Source: Diadema setosum (taxonomy: Eukaryota; Echinodermata; Echinoidea; Diadematoida; Diadematidae). Taken from it: a stretch of DNA of 64,000 nt. Location: assembly GCF_964275005.1 (NCBI RefSeq), contig NC_092698.1, positions 32,109,162-32,173,161 on the forward strand. The letters are read 5' to 3'. Every line of letters begins with the position of its first letter. Positions within the stretch are counted from its first letter, which is position 1. Positions 1 to 34,750 of the stretch are shown one piece after another. The notes under the pieces were generated by a model. It was not told the DNA's origin. It did not search any database and saw only the letters and a list, made by a program, of their open reading frames with translations. The translations under genes and the position numbers were made by a program.

Positions 1-1684
1 ACACAGGACACATGCAAAACTGCGCACATGAGGGCGGCCTTCGAGAAAGTTGCTAAAATTATGATTTTATAAGCAAACTCCCATGATGTAGGACATTACC
101 AAGTTTGCGAGCAAAAATATAATACTAGTACTAGGTGACTACTTTTGAATGATATCATATCAGTAATGCCCATATTTACTGCAAGGATGCTAGATTAACA
201 TGATCTATTATACATAAATAATGCCAGGTAGATGTCATAGTTGCATCAAACAACTACAGGAAGTAGTTTTGTTGTACGCCTAACACTGGTTCTTTTTATA
301 CCATTGTTATTATTATTATTATTTATTCGACCAGGTAAAGAATATAGGATACATATCACAAACATTACAAACATGAAACAAAAACCAGAATGAACATTAC
401 AAAGGATACACTGTACTGTACACGTTACACAAAATGAAAAGGAAGTGAATGGAGACTACATGAGGGTCAGGGCACACAAAAGTAAATACATTTACTATTG
501 CCCATAGGCATGTGAACCCACACATGTTGCCCCTAAGAAACATTTAACAATCATTAAAAAAAAAAAATCATCACTCAACCCCCGATCCCCACCCCTTAAC
601 ACCATAACCCATATCAAACTTCAAAACATAAAAAAACAATACAATTCCAATATAATCATCCAACCATTAACTTCATTTATAAATATGTTAATACATTAAT
701 TTCAAAAACTGAAAAAAAAAATGCAACTTCAACATTAGGAGATTCCTGGATTTCCGCCCGACCACCAACCCTAAACCTTTAACCTCTTAAAACATAGTTA
801 TCATTGTCGTCAGCATAAAAATGAAAGTGAAGCACATGCGTACAAATCAAAACAAAAACTATCACTCAATGTGATTAATACCCCATCAAACACCGAAAAA
901 GTAAACTCAGCTAACAATTAATTTGTATACTGTTACCATAACAACTCAATGTTCAACATGAACAAGGATGAAATTTGCACACCCACATATCATAGCAGTC
1001 ACATATGCCGAATTTCATATCAATCGCCCAAATTTTGAGAAAATTAATTGAAATCACATTATCATATGATTATCATTCAAAATATGGAGTTACCATGGTC
1101 ACAACAGTAACAACAAAAAAAAAATGAATAGATAAATCTTTCACATTTAGGTAATATAATGGTCACAGATATCAAAATTAATCCGAAACCAAATACTCAA
1201 AAAACTAAGAGAGTTAGCCAAACCAAATTTTTTGTATAATCCTCATCCAAAACACATTGATACCATGGCAGCACTTTGTTCAACAATGACGAAAAAAAAA
1301 AAAAAATTGCGCATAATTTATGCGTATGTACTATACAGCGGTCACATGTGCCAAATCTCAAACCAACACTCAAAAACGCTCAAAAGCTCAGTGAGCTAGC
1401 TAAATCCACAATACTCTTATACGAGTTCTTTGTTCAAAATATGCAGTTATCATGGCAACACACTATTCAACAATACCAAAAGATTAATTAAGTTTGCACA
1501 TCTTTATACTGTAACAGTCATATGTACCATAGTAACACATTGTTAAACAATTTAAAAAAAAAAAATCAATTACACATCTATACGCACCACAGCTGTCACA
1601 TGCGCCAAATTTCAAGCTAAATGCTCAAAGACTAAAGAAAGAATCCATGTAAAATATAGAGAGAAATTGGTGAAGGAATAGATT
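1..1684. other. AT-rich non-coding stretch
   Basis: No gene is recognisable here. The stretch is AT-rich with many short A runs and a short ATT microsatellite near 306-325, followed by a sequence reading TTTATTCGACCAGG. On the minus strand this resembles the microsatellite tail with which many CR1/L2-like LINEs end, so part of the stretch may be the 3' UTR of the LINE fragment at 1685-1882. That link is inference. Confidence 0.4.
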
Positions 1685-1882
1685 TCAATGAACGGAAAAA
1701 ATGGCTGATTTCAATGAGTTGAGAAAAGAGGAAAAAGGTGAAAGCACAGCAGCATCCTTGACGGCTGCTGGCAGCGTGTTCCATATTCTAGGAAGAAGAC
1801 GGGAGGGGGAGCAGAAGAAAGCTTGAATTCTAGAAGGAAGGTGACGTAAAGTTACTGTTTCTGGGTGACGTGGATTGATCAT
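1685..1882 (-). mobile_element. LINE reverse transcriptase C-terminal fragment
   Basis: A 65-codon open frame carries the signature that ends many non-LTR retrotransposon reverse transcriptases: a basic segment, then RIWNTLPAAVKDA, then a short FSSFLNSLKSAIF helix before the stop. Only the extreme C-terminus is present and nothing upstream matches, so this is a 5'-truncated dead copy. The WN-LP motif is typical of CR1/L2/Jockey-type elements. The exact clade cannot be decided from this piece. Confidence 0.65.
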
Positions 1883-1889
1883 TATGTTC

Positions 1890-2272
1890 TCAGCAAGATT
1901 CTGTTGTTAAATTTATTACGTGTTTAATTAACGATCTATGATGTGATTTATCCTGAGTAAAACAAGCTGTGTTTTGATTTAGGCTCCCCACTTTGGCTCT
2001 TATCATATGACTATTATCTATTTATCATTTGTTGCAAATGTATATCATCAAAATTATGTGTTTTGATTATTTTTTATTTTTGTACCGGTATGTCAAAAAG
2101 ACAAATCGTTGTTGTATAATCATAGTTGTAACTTAATTATGTTTTTATTGTTGTTGTTTTTCTTGTTGTTGTTGTTGCTGTTGTTCTTGTTGTTTTTGTT
2201 CTTGTTCTTGTTAAGACAAAGTGGAAATAAATTCAAATCACTCACTCACTCACTCACTCAATCAATCAATGA
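1890..2272 (+). mobile_element. LINE-like 3' UTR ending in a CACT/AATC microsatellite
   Basis: A T-rich tract with GTT repeats leads to AAGTGGAAATAAATTC and then a short tandem CACT run that turns into CAAT repeats. A polyadenylation-like AATAAA followed directly by a short tandem repeat is the usual 3' end of CR1/L2-like LINEs. It points the opposite way to the neighbouring RT fragment, so two truncated LINEs appear to abut near 1885. Confidence 0.4.
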
Positions 2273-2507
2273 GATGTCGTAAATTTCGTGTAAACAAAAG
2301 TTGCCTTTAACAACCGCAAAGCTTGCCATAGGCCTGCCCTATATCTATAGCAACTGACAACCACGTGAATACCTGCCTTGATCAACTCGAAACTTAATCA
2401 GAGAGATCAGATGAATGGCCTAACATGGTTCGTTACTACAGGCTGTAGGAAAAGGAACAATGTAACTGGCCGAGACGTTACAGAAGGAGAAGACTACAGA
2501 CACTATA

Positions 2508-3207
2508 TACTGCCCTACTTTGGCAAAAGGAAGCAAGTGACATCGAGTACAAATGCTACAAATGACGAAAATATGTTTTTGGGTAGGCCCTTCAACATGG
2601 AAATTTGTGATGAGAAAAAATGTCGGTATTCGTGCAAGACATAATAATGGTGATGCATTTATGACAATTGGAAGAATTTTGATATTCCCATAGAAACTTA
2701 TCATTATGTAACTTGATTCCTTTTGCCAAAGTATTATAGTTTTTCAGCAAGCAAGAAAATCTTGCAAAAGGAAGCAAGTGACAATAATATCATGAGAATG
2801 TGGCTTGCTTCCTTTTGCCAAAGTATTATAGTTTTGTAACAAACATAAAAAAAAAATGGCAAAAGAAAGGAAGTGACAATCATATCATAAGGATCTTAGT
2901 ACTTGCTTCTTAGTACTTCCTTTTGCCAAAGTATTTTAGATTGTGTGTAAATACAAATGATTTGGCAAAGGGAAGCAAATGACAATCATATCATGAGTTT
3001 GTAACTTGCTTCCTTTTGCCATCATTTTCATGCAATTTTGCACACTTGCTTCCTTTTGTCACCCGAATATCTCAGAAATGGGCCAAAATTGTAACTTGTG
3101 GATTTTTCAGTCAAATAGAGCATGCCTCAAATATGCCAAATCAATTTTTTAAAAAGTCAATATTCATGAAAACGTCACTTGCTTCCTCTTGCCAAAGTAG
3201 GGCAGTA
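2508..3207. mobile_element. Inverted-repeat element made of alternating 20-bp hairpin motifs
   Basis: The two ends are inverted copies of about 35 bp with one mismatch: left 2508-2541 begins TACTGCCCTACTTTGGC, and right 3174-3207 ends GCCAAAGTAGGGCAGTA. A TA dinucleotide lies outside each end (2506-2507 and 3208-3209), as expected for a Tc1/mariner-type duplication. Inside, the subterminal motif GGCAAAAGGAAGCAAGTGAC recurs about ten times in alternating orientation. Forward copies lie near 2521, 2764, 2857 and 2962; reverse copies lie near 2718, 2803, 2911, 3003, 3043 and 3174. The period is about 90-105 bp, each unit a potential hairpin around a shared CAATCATATCATGAG spacer. No transposase is present, so it is non-autonomous. 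Confidence 0.75.
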
Positions 3208-3645
3208 TACATAAGGGAATCTCTCCTCTTCAGTACCCACTAGCATGCTCTGTGCGCGAAAAAGTTAATGCGCTCTTCCGTAGGTGTTGATAAATTGTTT
3301 TGACAAATCAAAAAGACAGCACTTTTGTTTAAGTGTATGCATCTCTCCTGTATCATAAACAATCCCAGCGAGCAGCTGTTCGCTGTTAGGGCCTTTCAGT
3401 ATTCATTTTTCGGCAGCAGTGTGCAGAGAATGGGACACGTGGACAAAAATCAGTTTAAATTGTATTTAGGACCTAATGCCATTAAACACGCAGAAACAAG
3501 TACGCATTAGCTAATGACTTAATTCGTTAATTTGAAAAATTTAACATTCATGTGCTAAACCTGCAATGTGGCGAATACAGCACATGCGCAAGATGAGTGC
3601 GCATATAGATGCTAACTTTTCCAAGATACTAACTTCCTGTTTTTG

Positions 3646-3697
3646 TTTTGTTTTGTTTTGTTTTGTTTTGTTTTGTTTTTGTGGGGGGGGGGGGGGT
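3646..3697. repeat. GTTTT pentanucleotide microsatellite with G run
   Basis: About seven GTTTT units are followed by a run of G. The short open frame crossing it on the minus strand is low-complexity and not a gene. Confidence 0.85.
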
Positions 3698-3864
3698 TCA
3701 GACCTGGTATTTATAACAAGATGATTTTTCGAAAAACTAAAAGGACTTGTTTCGGCACCATTACTACCACCAAACTCCATACAAGATTTTAACATTTCCT
3801 CTAAAATAAACTCAAGAAGCTCTTCCTTGGTCTCAACATGGACATACAACACGTGGACATACAT

Positions 3865-5085
3865 CTCTCGTTAATTAATTCAAACACCTGTTTCTATTAA
3901 AAGCTTCACAATAACATTTTATACATGCTTTCGTGCTTTGATCTCATCACGATCGCCGACTGTCAGCCTGGATGAAAACAAAACGGCGCTTTGCAGAAGA
4001 TGATAGGGCCTAACTCTACCAAATCAAGAAAAATGCAAACTCCAGTTGTAGTGTGAATTTGGAAATCATCGCTCAGCCAATTTTATTTGCGAAATGCACG
4101 TACTTTATGAGAGAAAGCAAATATTTTGGCAAGTTCATTGTGATTTGCAATCTAATTTTTCTATCTATCGCACATTGTTTCAAAGAAAACATGGACAGTA
4201 TAGTAACGGTAGATAACATCTATGTCTCACCATAAAGTAACGTTAGATGCGTGTCCACAAGTGTCCACTTCAGCAATTACTCATTTTGTGACACAAAATT
4301 TGACATATTGTGACGTTTGCTGCTCCCCATCGTTGGTGTTTACTCAAAGGAAGTAGAGTCTGAAAAGGCACCTCAGCCAAATAAGGCCGAAATTAGGGAA
4401 ACGGTTCTTTTGTCAGTGACGATGCGTGATTACACATCTTGTCATTGTCCAAACATCTGAATGTACTCTCATTATTATAAGATACATATAATCGGGTGGC
4501 GGCGGTGATGACGGGATCAAAGAAAGACATTCCTTCATAGTCCATGTGTAGTGGTGTCAACATGGACGGATGGACTGTCAACAACGACTAGAGTCTTGTC
4601 GAGTCAGTCTTACTGGGCTGAGGAACCTTTCAGACGATGCCTTTCATAAACACCAATGATGGGAACAGCAAACCTGAAAACATGACAAATTTTGTGTCAC
4701 AGAATTGGTGATTACTGGAGTGGATGTGCCTACACTTCATCTACGGTGGCAGTCCACGTTTACTCTGAAACAAAGTGCGAAAAACGGGGGAAAATATGAA
4801 AGATTACAGGTCACAATCAACCTGCCAAAATATTTGCTTTCTCTGGTGAAGTAAGCCTACGTGAATTTCGCAAATCAATTATTGATTGAGCGATGACTTC
4901 CTCATTATACACTTTTACTGCAGATGAATTAGAGTTCTCAAAGCGCCGTCTTGTTTTTATATCCGGACATGCTGTCGGCGGTGGAATGATGAGGTGGAAA
5001 ACAGGAAAGCATGTCTGAAATGTTTTTTGTGACGCCCTTAACGGAAACAGGTGCATAAATTAATCAACGGAAAATGAACGTTCAT
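3865..5085. mobile_element. Foldback element with ~500-bp imperfect inverted arms
   Basis: The left arm (about 3865-4385) and the right arm (about 4608-5085) are imperfect reverse complements along their whole length. Matching landmarks include AACGGCGCTTTG near 3981 against its complement near 4940, AGAAAGCAAATATTTTGGCA near 4112 against the complement near 4825, and TGTGACACAAAATTTG near 4287 against its complement near 4692. The right arm holds a minus-strand open frame (5056-4817, 79 aa) whose end is rich in charged residues and contains RRLTSPEKANILAG; I do not recognise it. The left-arm counterpart is interrupted by stops. Either it is a long-inverted-repeat transposon or two degenerate copies inserted head to head. 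Confidence 0.65.
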
Positions 5086-5440
5086 GTGGAGTAGATCCAT
5101 TGTCTCAACATCCAAACCCTGGGGGAGGGGGGGGGGAGGGTTAGAACCAATTTACAAATACTCCATTTCAGACACACATGGAGCACCGAAGTGCGACGTC
5201 ACTACGATTTATCGTCATGGAGACTGGTTCAAAATAGTTCAGACCATATGGAGTTTCTAAGGTCATTGCCCTTTATGACAATTCTATGTGTAGGTGTCAT
5301 GTCCAAATACTGCACGTATAGCCTTATGCAGGGATTATTTGTTTAGAAACAACGCTCTAAATGAAACACTGTGACATTAATTCACAACTTTGGCACCCCC
5401 AGCTCTATTTGTGGTACAATGTAGTTTGTAAAATTGACAT
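5086..5440. other. Non-coding, nothing recognised
   Basis: A G run near 5118-5140 and otherwise unremarkable sequence. No coding signal, RNA or repeat family could be recognised. Confidence 0.4.
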
Positions 5441-6120
<680 letters not shown>

Positions 6121-6860
6121 GTATTAAAGGAAAAAAAGAAAACAAATATAACTGTGGACTGGGTGAAAACAGAAATATTAGTTGAACACGTCAGTGAAAG
6201 TTTGAGGAAAATCGGACAATCAATTAAAAAGTTATAAATTTTCAAATTTTTGGTGTTGTCGTTACTGGATAAGGAGACTACAGGTGTTCTATGCTTCATG
6301 ACAGCACTATGGGCAACAATAATAAAGAAAATTCAACACATTATTACTTTCTACCACATTGAAACAGGGGCGGATCCAGGGAGGACCGCAACCGGCGCAC
6401 GCCCCCCTTTATTTTTTGTTGAAACAAAAGAAATAAAAAGAAAAAATGGGGGGAGGGGTGCGTGTGCCCCCCCCCCCTTTAATTTTGTCAACACACCCCC
6501 TCTTTACGGAATTCCTGGATCCGCCCCTGTTGAATGAGCACATGACTAACCTCTTTCAGAATGCATGGGGAAAAATATATGTCTGTAACAAGTTGATGGA
6601 ATGTGTGCTTTTCATATAAAAATTAATTTTCGTAGGATTTTCCGTATATTTTCTTTACACCGTTCTCCATGACATCATGCAGTGTAGAAGTCTTCTTATC
6701 CACATAATATATCAAACTATTGAAATTTTAAAAATTATTAACTTTTGAATGGATTGTCTGATTTTCCTCAAACTTTCACTGATGTGTTCTACCACAGAGG
6801 TGGGAGTTTACTCCTCTGGTTCTTCTAAAAATGCTGTGTTTACTCAATCCAGTAGTGGCG
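6121..6860. mobile_element. TTAA-type foldback MITE, diverged, carrying a nested insertion
   Basis: The left arm (about 6126-6345) contains GTGAAAGTTTGAGGAAAATC and GGACAATCAATTAAAAAGTT. The right arm (about 6620-6860) contains their reverse complements, for example GATTTTCCTCAAACTTTCAC near 6760. The same arm sequence recurs at 12051-12801, 48574-49082 and 62568-63443, so this is a local family. The left end reads TTAAAGG, like the TTAA-flanked copy at 62.6 kb; the right end is eroded. The frames at 6052-6237 and 6066-6299 are products of this repeat. Confidence 0.65.
6365..6529. mobile_element. Short hAT-like MITE nested in the foldback element
   Basis: Perfect 15-bp terminal inverted repeats, CAGGGGCGGATCCAG at the left and CTGGATCCGCCCCTG at the right, enclose a G/C-homopolymer-rich core. 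Termini starting CAG and ending CTG are typical of hAT elements. The flanks share TTGAA but do not show a clean 8-bp duplication. Confidence 0.7.
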
Positions 6861-6924
6861 TATATGGGCAGATCCACTGTAAACTGTTGAATTCTCGTGG
6901 CATGGTCCCCATTTGAAGGCATTT

Positions 6925-9362
<2,438 letters not shown>

Positions 9363-10319
9363 TATTTATTTAATCAATTATTATTATTTTTTTAATTATT
9401 ACTTTTTATTACAATACAATCACATGCACATGTACACACAAATACACACAAACACATCACATTGCTATGTCCTACATTAAAATGTTTAGTTTAAATCATC
9501 AATTTGATATGAACTTAAACTGAACAATTGACAAATGTCGCAGGTTCCCAAGAAATAAGTGATCATTGTAGTATAGATATATACACAAGAACACTTGGCA
9601 AATAACAAATGAAGCAAATATCACACTCAATAGATGGGACAGACATACACACACCCACTCACATGCATATCCTTTTCATCAAAAAGCCCTTGAAATTCTG
9701 TGTAGTCAATACAAAATCACATAGACAAGAGACTCTCTTGCCAAACCGTACAACCAGAAACATTCACGCCATGAAACTTTCGCAAAGTGGGCGCCAATGG
9801 CCTTTTTCGTGGCATGAAACTTTTGCGAATTACACCACAAAAGAGTTACAAGTACTAGTACATGTATTTCTTTTACCTCCAGACTAGATAAAAACATTCA
9901 TCTAGTACTCACTGTATGGGGGGTTTTATTAAATGAAATATCACAAGTATTTGCTTTGATGTCTGTCAAACACAGCTGCAGTAAATTTGGAAGTGCAGTT
10001 GCAATCATATTTGATCGCACTAAGTCTAACTGTTATGTAATCAGTGGTACAAGTCAACTTATATGTACGATGTGCAGCATTGTACACATACTAGCATTCA
10101 ATGTATCGTGTAGACAAAAACTCTTGCGTGCATTTCACTTTTGCAAATCTTGGCTCCTCGCAAAATTCATGAAAGTTTCACGGACGCAAATACATCTGGT
10201 TTCACAATAACCATCGCAACCAGGCAACTGTGCAGGAATGGTCCCAGTAAATACTGCAATTGATAGAAATGAGCACAGACATAACTTTTTTTTTTTTTTT
10301 TTCAGGTTGTCATGTGGTA
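9363..10319. other. Non-coding, with old copies of the TACTGTA MITE family
   Basis: No gene is seen. The segment at about 9764-9835 (CCTTTTTCGTGGCATGAAA with flanking TTTCGCAAA and TTTTGCGAA) matches the reverse complement of the element at 59407-59600, so it is a diverged copy. A second related patch lies near 10115-10200. The rest is AT-rich. Confidence 0.45.
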
Positions 10320-10325
10320 TTTATT
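10320..10325 (-). terminator. Candidate polyadenylation signal for the IDH2 gene
   Basis: Read on the minus strand this is AATAAA, the first canonical hexamer that I found downstream of the IDH2 stop codon at 11786. It would give a 3' UTR of about 1.5 kb. Some 17 bases further on there is a genomic run of about 18 A (10286-10302), which could confuse cDNA priming. The 10326-11785 interval would then be UTR; it contains no other gene that I recognise. Confidence 0.4.
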
Positions 10326-11785
10326 GATGTACACTCCAATCATCATGAGATAACACCCAGTGTGGATTCTATTTCATGTGCAAATTATCATTCTCACGGC
10401 ACAATGCCTCTCCTATCATAGATGGGATTTCAGGACCACAGCAACACAGTACCCTTTGGTTCAAACTGGAATATTTTCATTAATTTAAAGGTGGCAGAAA
10501 AAACATTGACAATCTTGTAAAACTTCAACACTTAAGAGACCGACTATTCACTGAGGTACAGATCATAGTCATGCATACTTGTGACCTTATATTTGTTAAG
10601 ATTACATTTACTTTACACAGTCATTAAAATTTCAATGCATGATCTTAATTCCCTTTCAGACACAAAGCAATGTGCCATGTAATTCTGTTGCATTACTACC
10701 ACTTTAGAGATCATATTTGTTGTAACAATCACTATTTTGACAACATGCAGCATCTAATAGGGATGAAGAAGGGAAAAAAAGTTGCTAAAAGTCGCAACAA
10801 CTCAATGTAAGACACCCTACCTCTTTGGTTGCATTTATCTTACAAAGGATGATGTAAATGCACTTCATGAAAAGTAAATTGATATCCATAGTAATTCATT
10901 ATACACCTGATTCTGGCTATTTCAATCCCTGAATACTACAAAATATATTGCTATCATTGTGACCATTTCCATGTTTCTCTCCTTCTTTGATATAACCTTT
11001 CATGGGGTTACATAATGCCACGTAATTTCTCAGTAAGAAAGAGAAGACAAAAAATTACACTCATCAAGTTTAAAGAAAAAAAAAAAAAAAAGAGAGAAGT
11101 TTTCCTGAATCAGACTTTGCTAGCAAAGGTATCACTAATATATTGCTTCAAATGTATAGCAATTTCAAACATAGCACTGCAATCACAAAAGCATAACTTA
11201 CAAACTCACAAATGCTTTCAAACAAAGAATAAAATGGCCATTACATGTAAGAATGGAATTATGTCTTTAAAAAAAAAAAGAAAAAAAAAGTGGTAGGACT
11301 ATGCAGTGAAGTTTGTTCCCACACAAGCAGTTCTCAATGAATTTGAGATGCCAGCAGCTCTCACTGATGCATTCTATTGACATTTTAAAATTCCTGTTTC
11401 TCAAAACAAGAACACAGTGCATCAAGCTCACTTGATAATGTCTTCTTCTATTTTACATAAAACCTTTATCAAGTGAACAGGTGCTTAGGTGTAAAACTTC
11501 ACAGGAGCTACCTTTCATGGAAACATAAATAATTTGAAAGTGCTGAGGAGGACACCCTTGGTATTACATATGAGTGGCTAACCCACAGTCAAGAGTGTTT
11601 TTCTTTCTTTTTTCTTTATAGGTTTGGGAGGTATCTTTTTTCCAGTGTGGATAAATAGGAAGGGAGCAAAACAACTCTGCCACAGCCGACATTCATGGGT
11701 AGGTCAAAGACTCTGGTCAAAGACTCTCTGAGTGGTGGTGACACAATGGGGACGATGGCCCGTGTGACAAAGGTGTGAAACAGGT

Positions 11786-32272
<20,487 letters not shown>

Positions 32273-32560
32273 TTTCAGATGGATATTTCTTCGTTTGTGG
32301 GGATGTTGTCAGCTACTAGTAGTTGAGTGAGAGCTCAGCACCATCACACGCCAGCTTAGCTAGCGCTACACAGTACAGACAGTCGTTCAACGTAAAACGT
32401 ATACGTAACACGTGCAGAAACCCACCGTACTTTTTCAATGCGCACAGGTCAATCACGTGTACAAGGACGCCGGGTGCCGGGTGCCGGGTGACGCGCTGTC
32501 GTATTGTACTCGCCGTTTGGATGCTACGTGAGTGTGGTTCTTGCAAATCGATATTGCCGC
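32273..32560 (-). promoter_or_regulatory. IDH2 5' flank with CpG enrichment and two CACGTG E-boxes
   Basis: Immediately upstream of the IDH2 start codon the sequence becomes CpG-rich compared with its surroundings. It holds two perfect CACGTG motifs (32409-32414 and 32454-32459) and three tandem GCCGGGT units near 32468-32490. CACGTG is the core site of USF/Myc/TFE-type bHLH factors. No TATA box was identified. The promoter function is inferred from position only. Confidence 0.4.
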
Positions 32561-32810
32561 TTACCCTTTCTTCATTGCCGACACGTCATTTCCATACCCA
32601 CGCTGTTGGAAGGGGTTCGCGGGTGCAAGACTTACGCCTTACGCACGTACACATACGGTATCGATTTCTCTTACCAAGTATTTCGCAAACTTACATACTT
32701 TTTCAAAATATATTCATGGAATTTCAATTGTTCTCTAGAATTAGTCCGGTCAGTTTTTTGTTTCATTCTAAATCGCTGTAATCTGGAAGACATGCATTAC
32801 TCACAAATTA

Positions 32811-33252
32811 TTTTTCAAGATCAAGAGAAAACGGTTTGCAAGGTTAGATGTCAGAAAGTATTTCTTTGCTAACAGAGTTGTTGGTATGTGGAACTCTCTC
32901 CCAGAAGAAGTGGTCTCTGCTTGTTCCATAAATGCCTTTAAGAATAGGCTAGACAAGCACTGGAAAGGTGTTGTGTTGATTATGACTGATTATAGTCATT
33001 ACATGTATGTGTATTGGTACATAATACATGCTCTTGGTCTCCAGTAGCTGTCAACTCCTGCCATAGGCCATTTTTGGTAATAACACAAATACGCAATAGA
33101 AGTTGAGCTGTTAATTGTATTAGAAGGGTAACAGCGCTGGACAGTTACTTGATTGTCCAGCATCAAGAGATAACTCTACCTGATCGATGAACAGGCTCTG
33201 CCCTACACCATCGTTCCGGAAAAGTAAAAGTAAAGTAAAGTAAGTAAGTAAG
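32811..33252 (+). mobile_element. LINE 3' end: RT C-terminus, 3' UTR and TAAG tail
   Basis: The plus-strand frame reads RLDVRKYFFANRVVGMWNSL, then PEEVVSACSINAFKNRLDKH, and ends with a stop at 33045-33047. This is the C-terminal signature of CR1/L2-like LINE reverse transcriptases. The 3' UTR finishes in AAGTAAAGTAAG microsatellite repeats near 33225-33252. It is a 5'-truncated copy about 540 bp upstream of the IDH2 start codon and on the opposite strand. Confidence 0.8.
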
Positions 33253-33468
33253 AGCAATGTTTATGTCCTGCATGGCTCGTGAAAAAGAATTAGATACTTG
33301 TAATATTACAGAACTTTACTTTCAAGACAATTAAAACCTCAAATAAAGCAGATAATCATTACCAAGCTAGCGAATGTAAAAAAACACAAACAACGACAAA
33401 AAAACCCCCAAAAAACACGACAACAAAACTGATGACATGTAAAAACTCACAATACTATGTAACTGGGT

Positions 33469-33470
<2 letters not shown>

Positions 33471-33533
<63 letters not shown>
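33471..33533. repeat. CA dinucleotide microsatellite
   Basis: About 31 CA units. The minus-strand Val-Cys frame across it is an artefact. Confidence 0.97.
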
Positions 33534-33535
<2 letters not shown>

Positions 33536-34365
33536 AAATTGTGCTCAGAAATTATAAGATATATGGAGCAGAACTCGCCCCGGGAACTTGCAGGGGATCC
33601 GAAAGACCAAGGAAGTACAAGACTCAATACTTCCTTTTAGATCGACACTTACTGTATGACAATTGACATCAAACATCCATTCAAGCAGAAAATTTAGAAG
33701 AAGAAAAAAAAACAAGACTTGAGAAACGCCAAGTAAAGTTTGCCAAAACCCGCACGAAAAATTTATAATTCATAAATTCATAATTTCAGACTAGTAGTAG
33801 TACCTCGTGGCCTATTAAATTGAAGTACAGTAGGCCTATGTCTGCTTTCTAGCTTTTGAGTTAGTCTCGTCAGTAATCCTGTTCTGTCACAAACTAGTAC
33901 ATTTAATTAAGTTGTGTGGAACATTTCCGAGTATATAAGGGATGCCAAGTTCAAAACATTTTTATGAGTAATTGAGATTTTCATAACTCAGCATCTCGGT
34001 GCGCGAATGTGCGCGCGAGCGAGGGGTGTGGGAGGGCCCCCCCCCCCCCCCTCCCACGGTAGGGAGCTCAGGTGCATACTTAAAGTGACTATTTTTTACT
34101 TATTTTGAAAGACAGAAGGGAAATATATACCTTCAATTGCAACTATCACTTTAATCCTTTGAGCTATATTATGCTCATTATCATAGACCCAAGTTGCAGA
34201 CTTCCGATGCATGAGAAAAATGGGTGCCATGCGTGAGATCGTGAGACTGCCCTTAAATGCGTGAGTCTCACACAGAATGCGTGAGACTTGGTAGCTCTGT
34301 ATATGAGGCAAGGACGAATGATCAAGAGAATTCTAGAGGAAAATTGCGTGGTAATTTGAAGTTGT
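33534..34365. other. Intergenic, with a G/C hairpin
   Basis: No gene is seen. GTGGGAGGG and CCCTCCCAC pair around a C run at 34028-34057, preceded by an alternating GCGCGCGAGCG stretch. Confidence 0.45.
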
Positions 34366-34750
34366 ATTTTACCGCTTGGTACAATATTGGTGGAGATGAG
34401 AATTGGGCTTTTAACTTTTTGGGAGATACCAAGAAAACACTTATGAAGGTACAGAGCATACAATTTTAAGAGGAATTCAAAGTTTATTTGATGAAAATCG
34501 GGTTTGGAATGACTGAAACATCCAAAAATAAAGTAAGACAAAGCGATCGTAATAAAAGCTCGGTCCCACACTTTATTAGAATCGCTGTGTTTTGGATATC
34601 TCAGCCATTTCAAAACCAATTTCCATCAAATGAACGTTGAATTCCTCATGGAATTACATGCTCTTTCATATGTCATTAGAAGTTTCTCATTATCTCACCA
34701 AAAATGTTAGAAACCTGAAATTAGGTCTCAACCAAAACTATACGATCCCT
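34366..34750 (-). mobile_element. AGGGATCGTA foldback MITE, minus-oriented copy
   Basis: On the minus strand it begins AGGGATCGTATAGTTTTGGT just inside TTAA (34751-34754) and runs to the GGTACAATATTGGTGG region near 34375, where the end is eroded. Internal arms pair, for example GAGGAATTCAAAGTTTATTT near 34470 against its complement near 34630. The same family appears at 36269-36667 in the opposite orientation. Confidence 0.75.

Noticed and set aside
2508-3207. CRISPR-like repeat array
   Set aside because: The copies alternate in orientation and sit inside terminal inverted repeats with TA flanks, and the DNA is eukaryotic.
32323-32872. Open frames of 122 and 152 codons on the plus strand opposite the IDH2 promoter
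   Set aside because: No family signature. They lie in the CpG-rich 5' flank and run into the LINE fragment.
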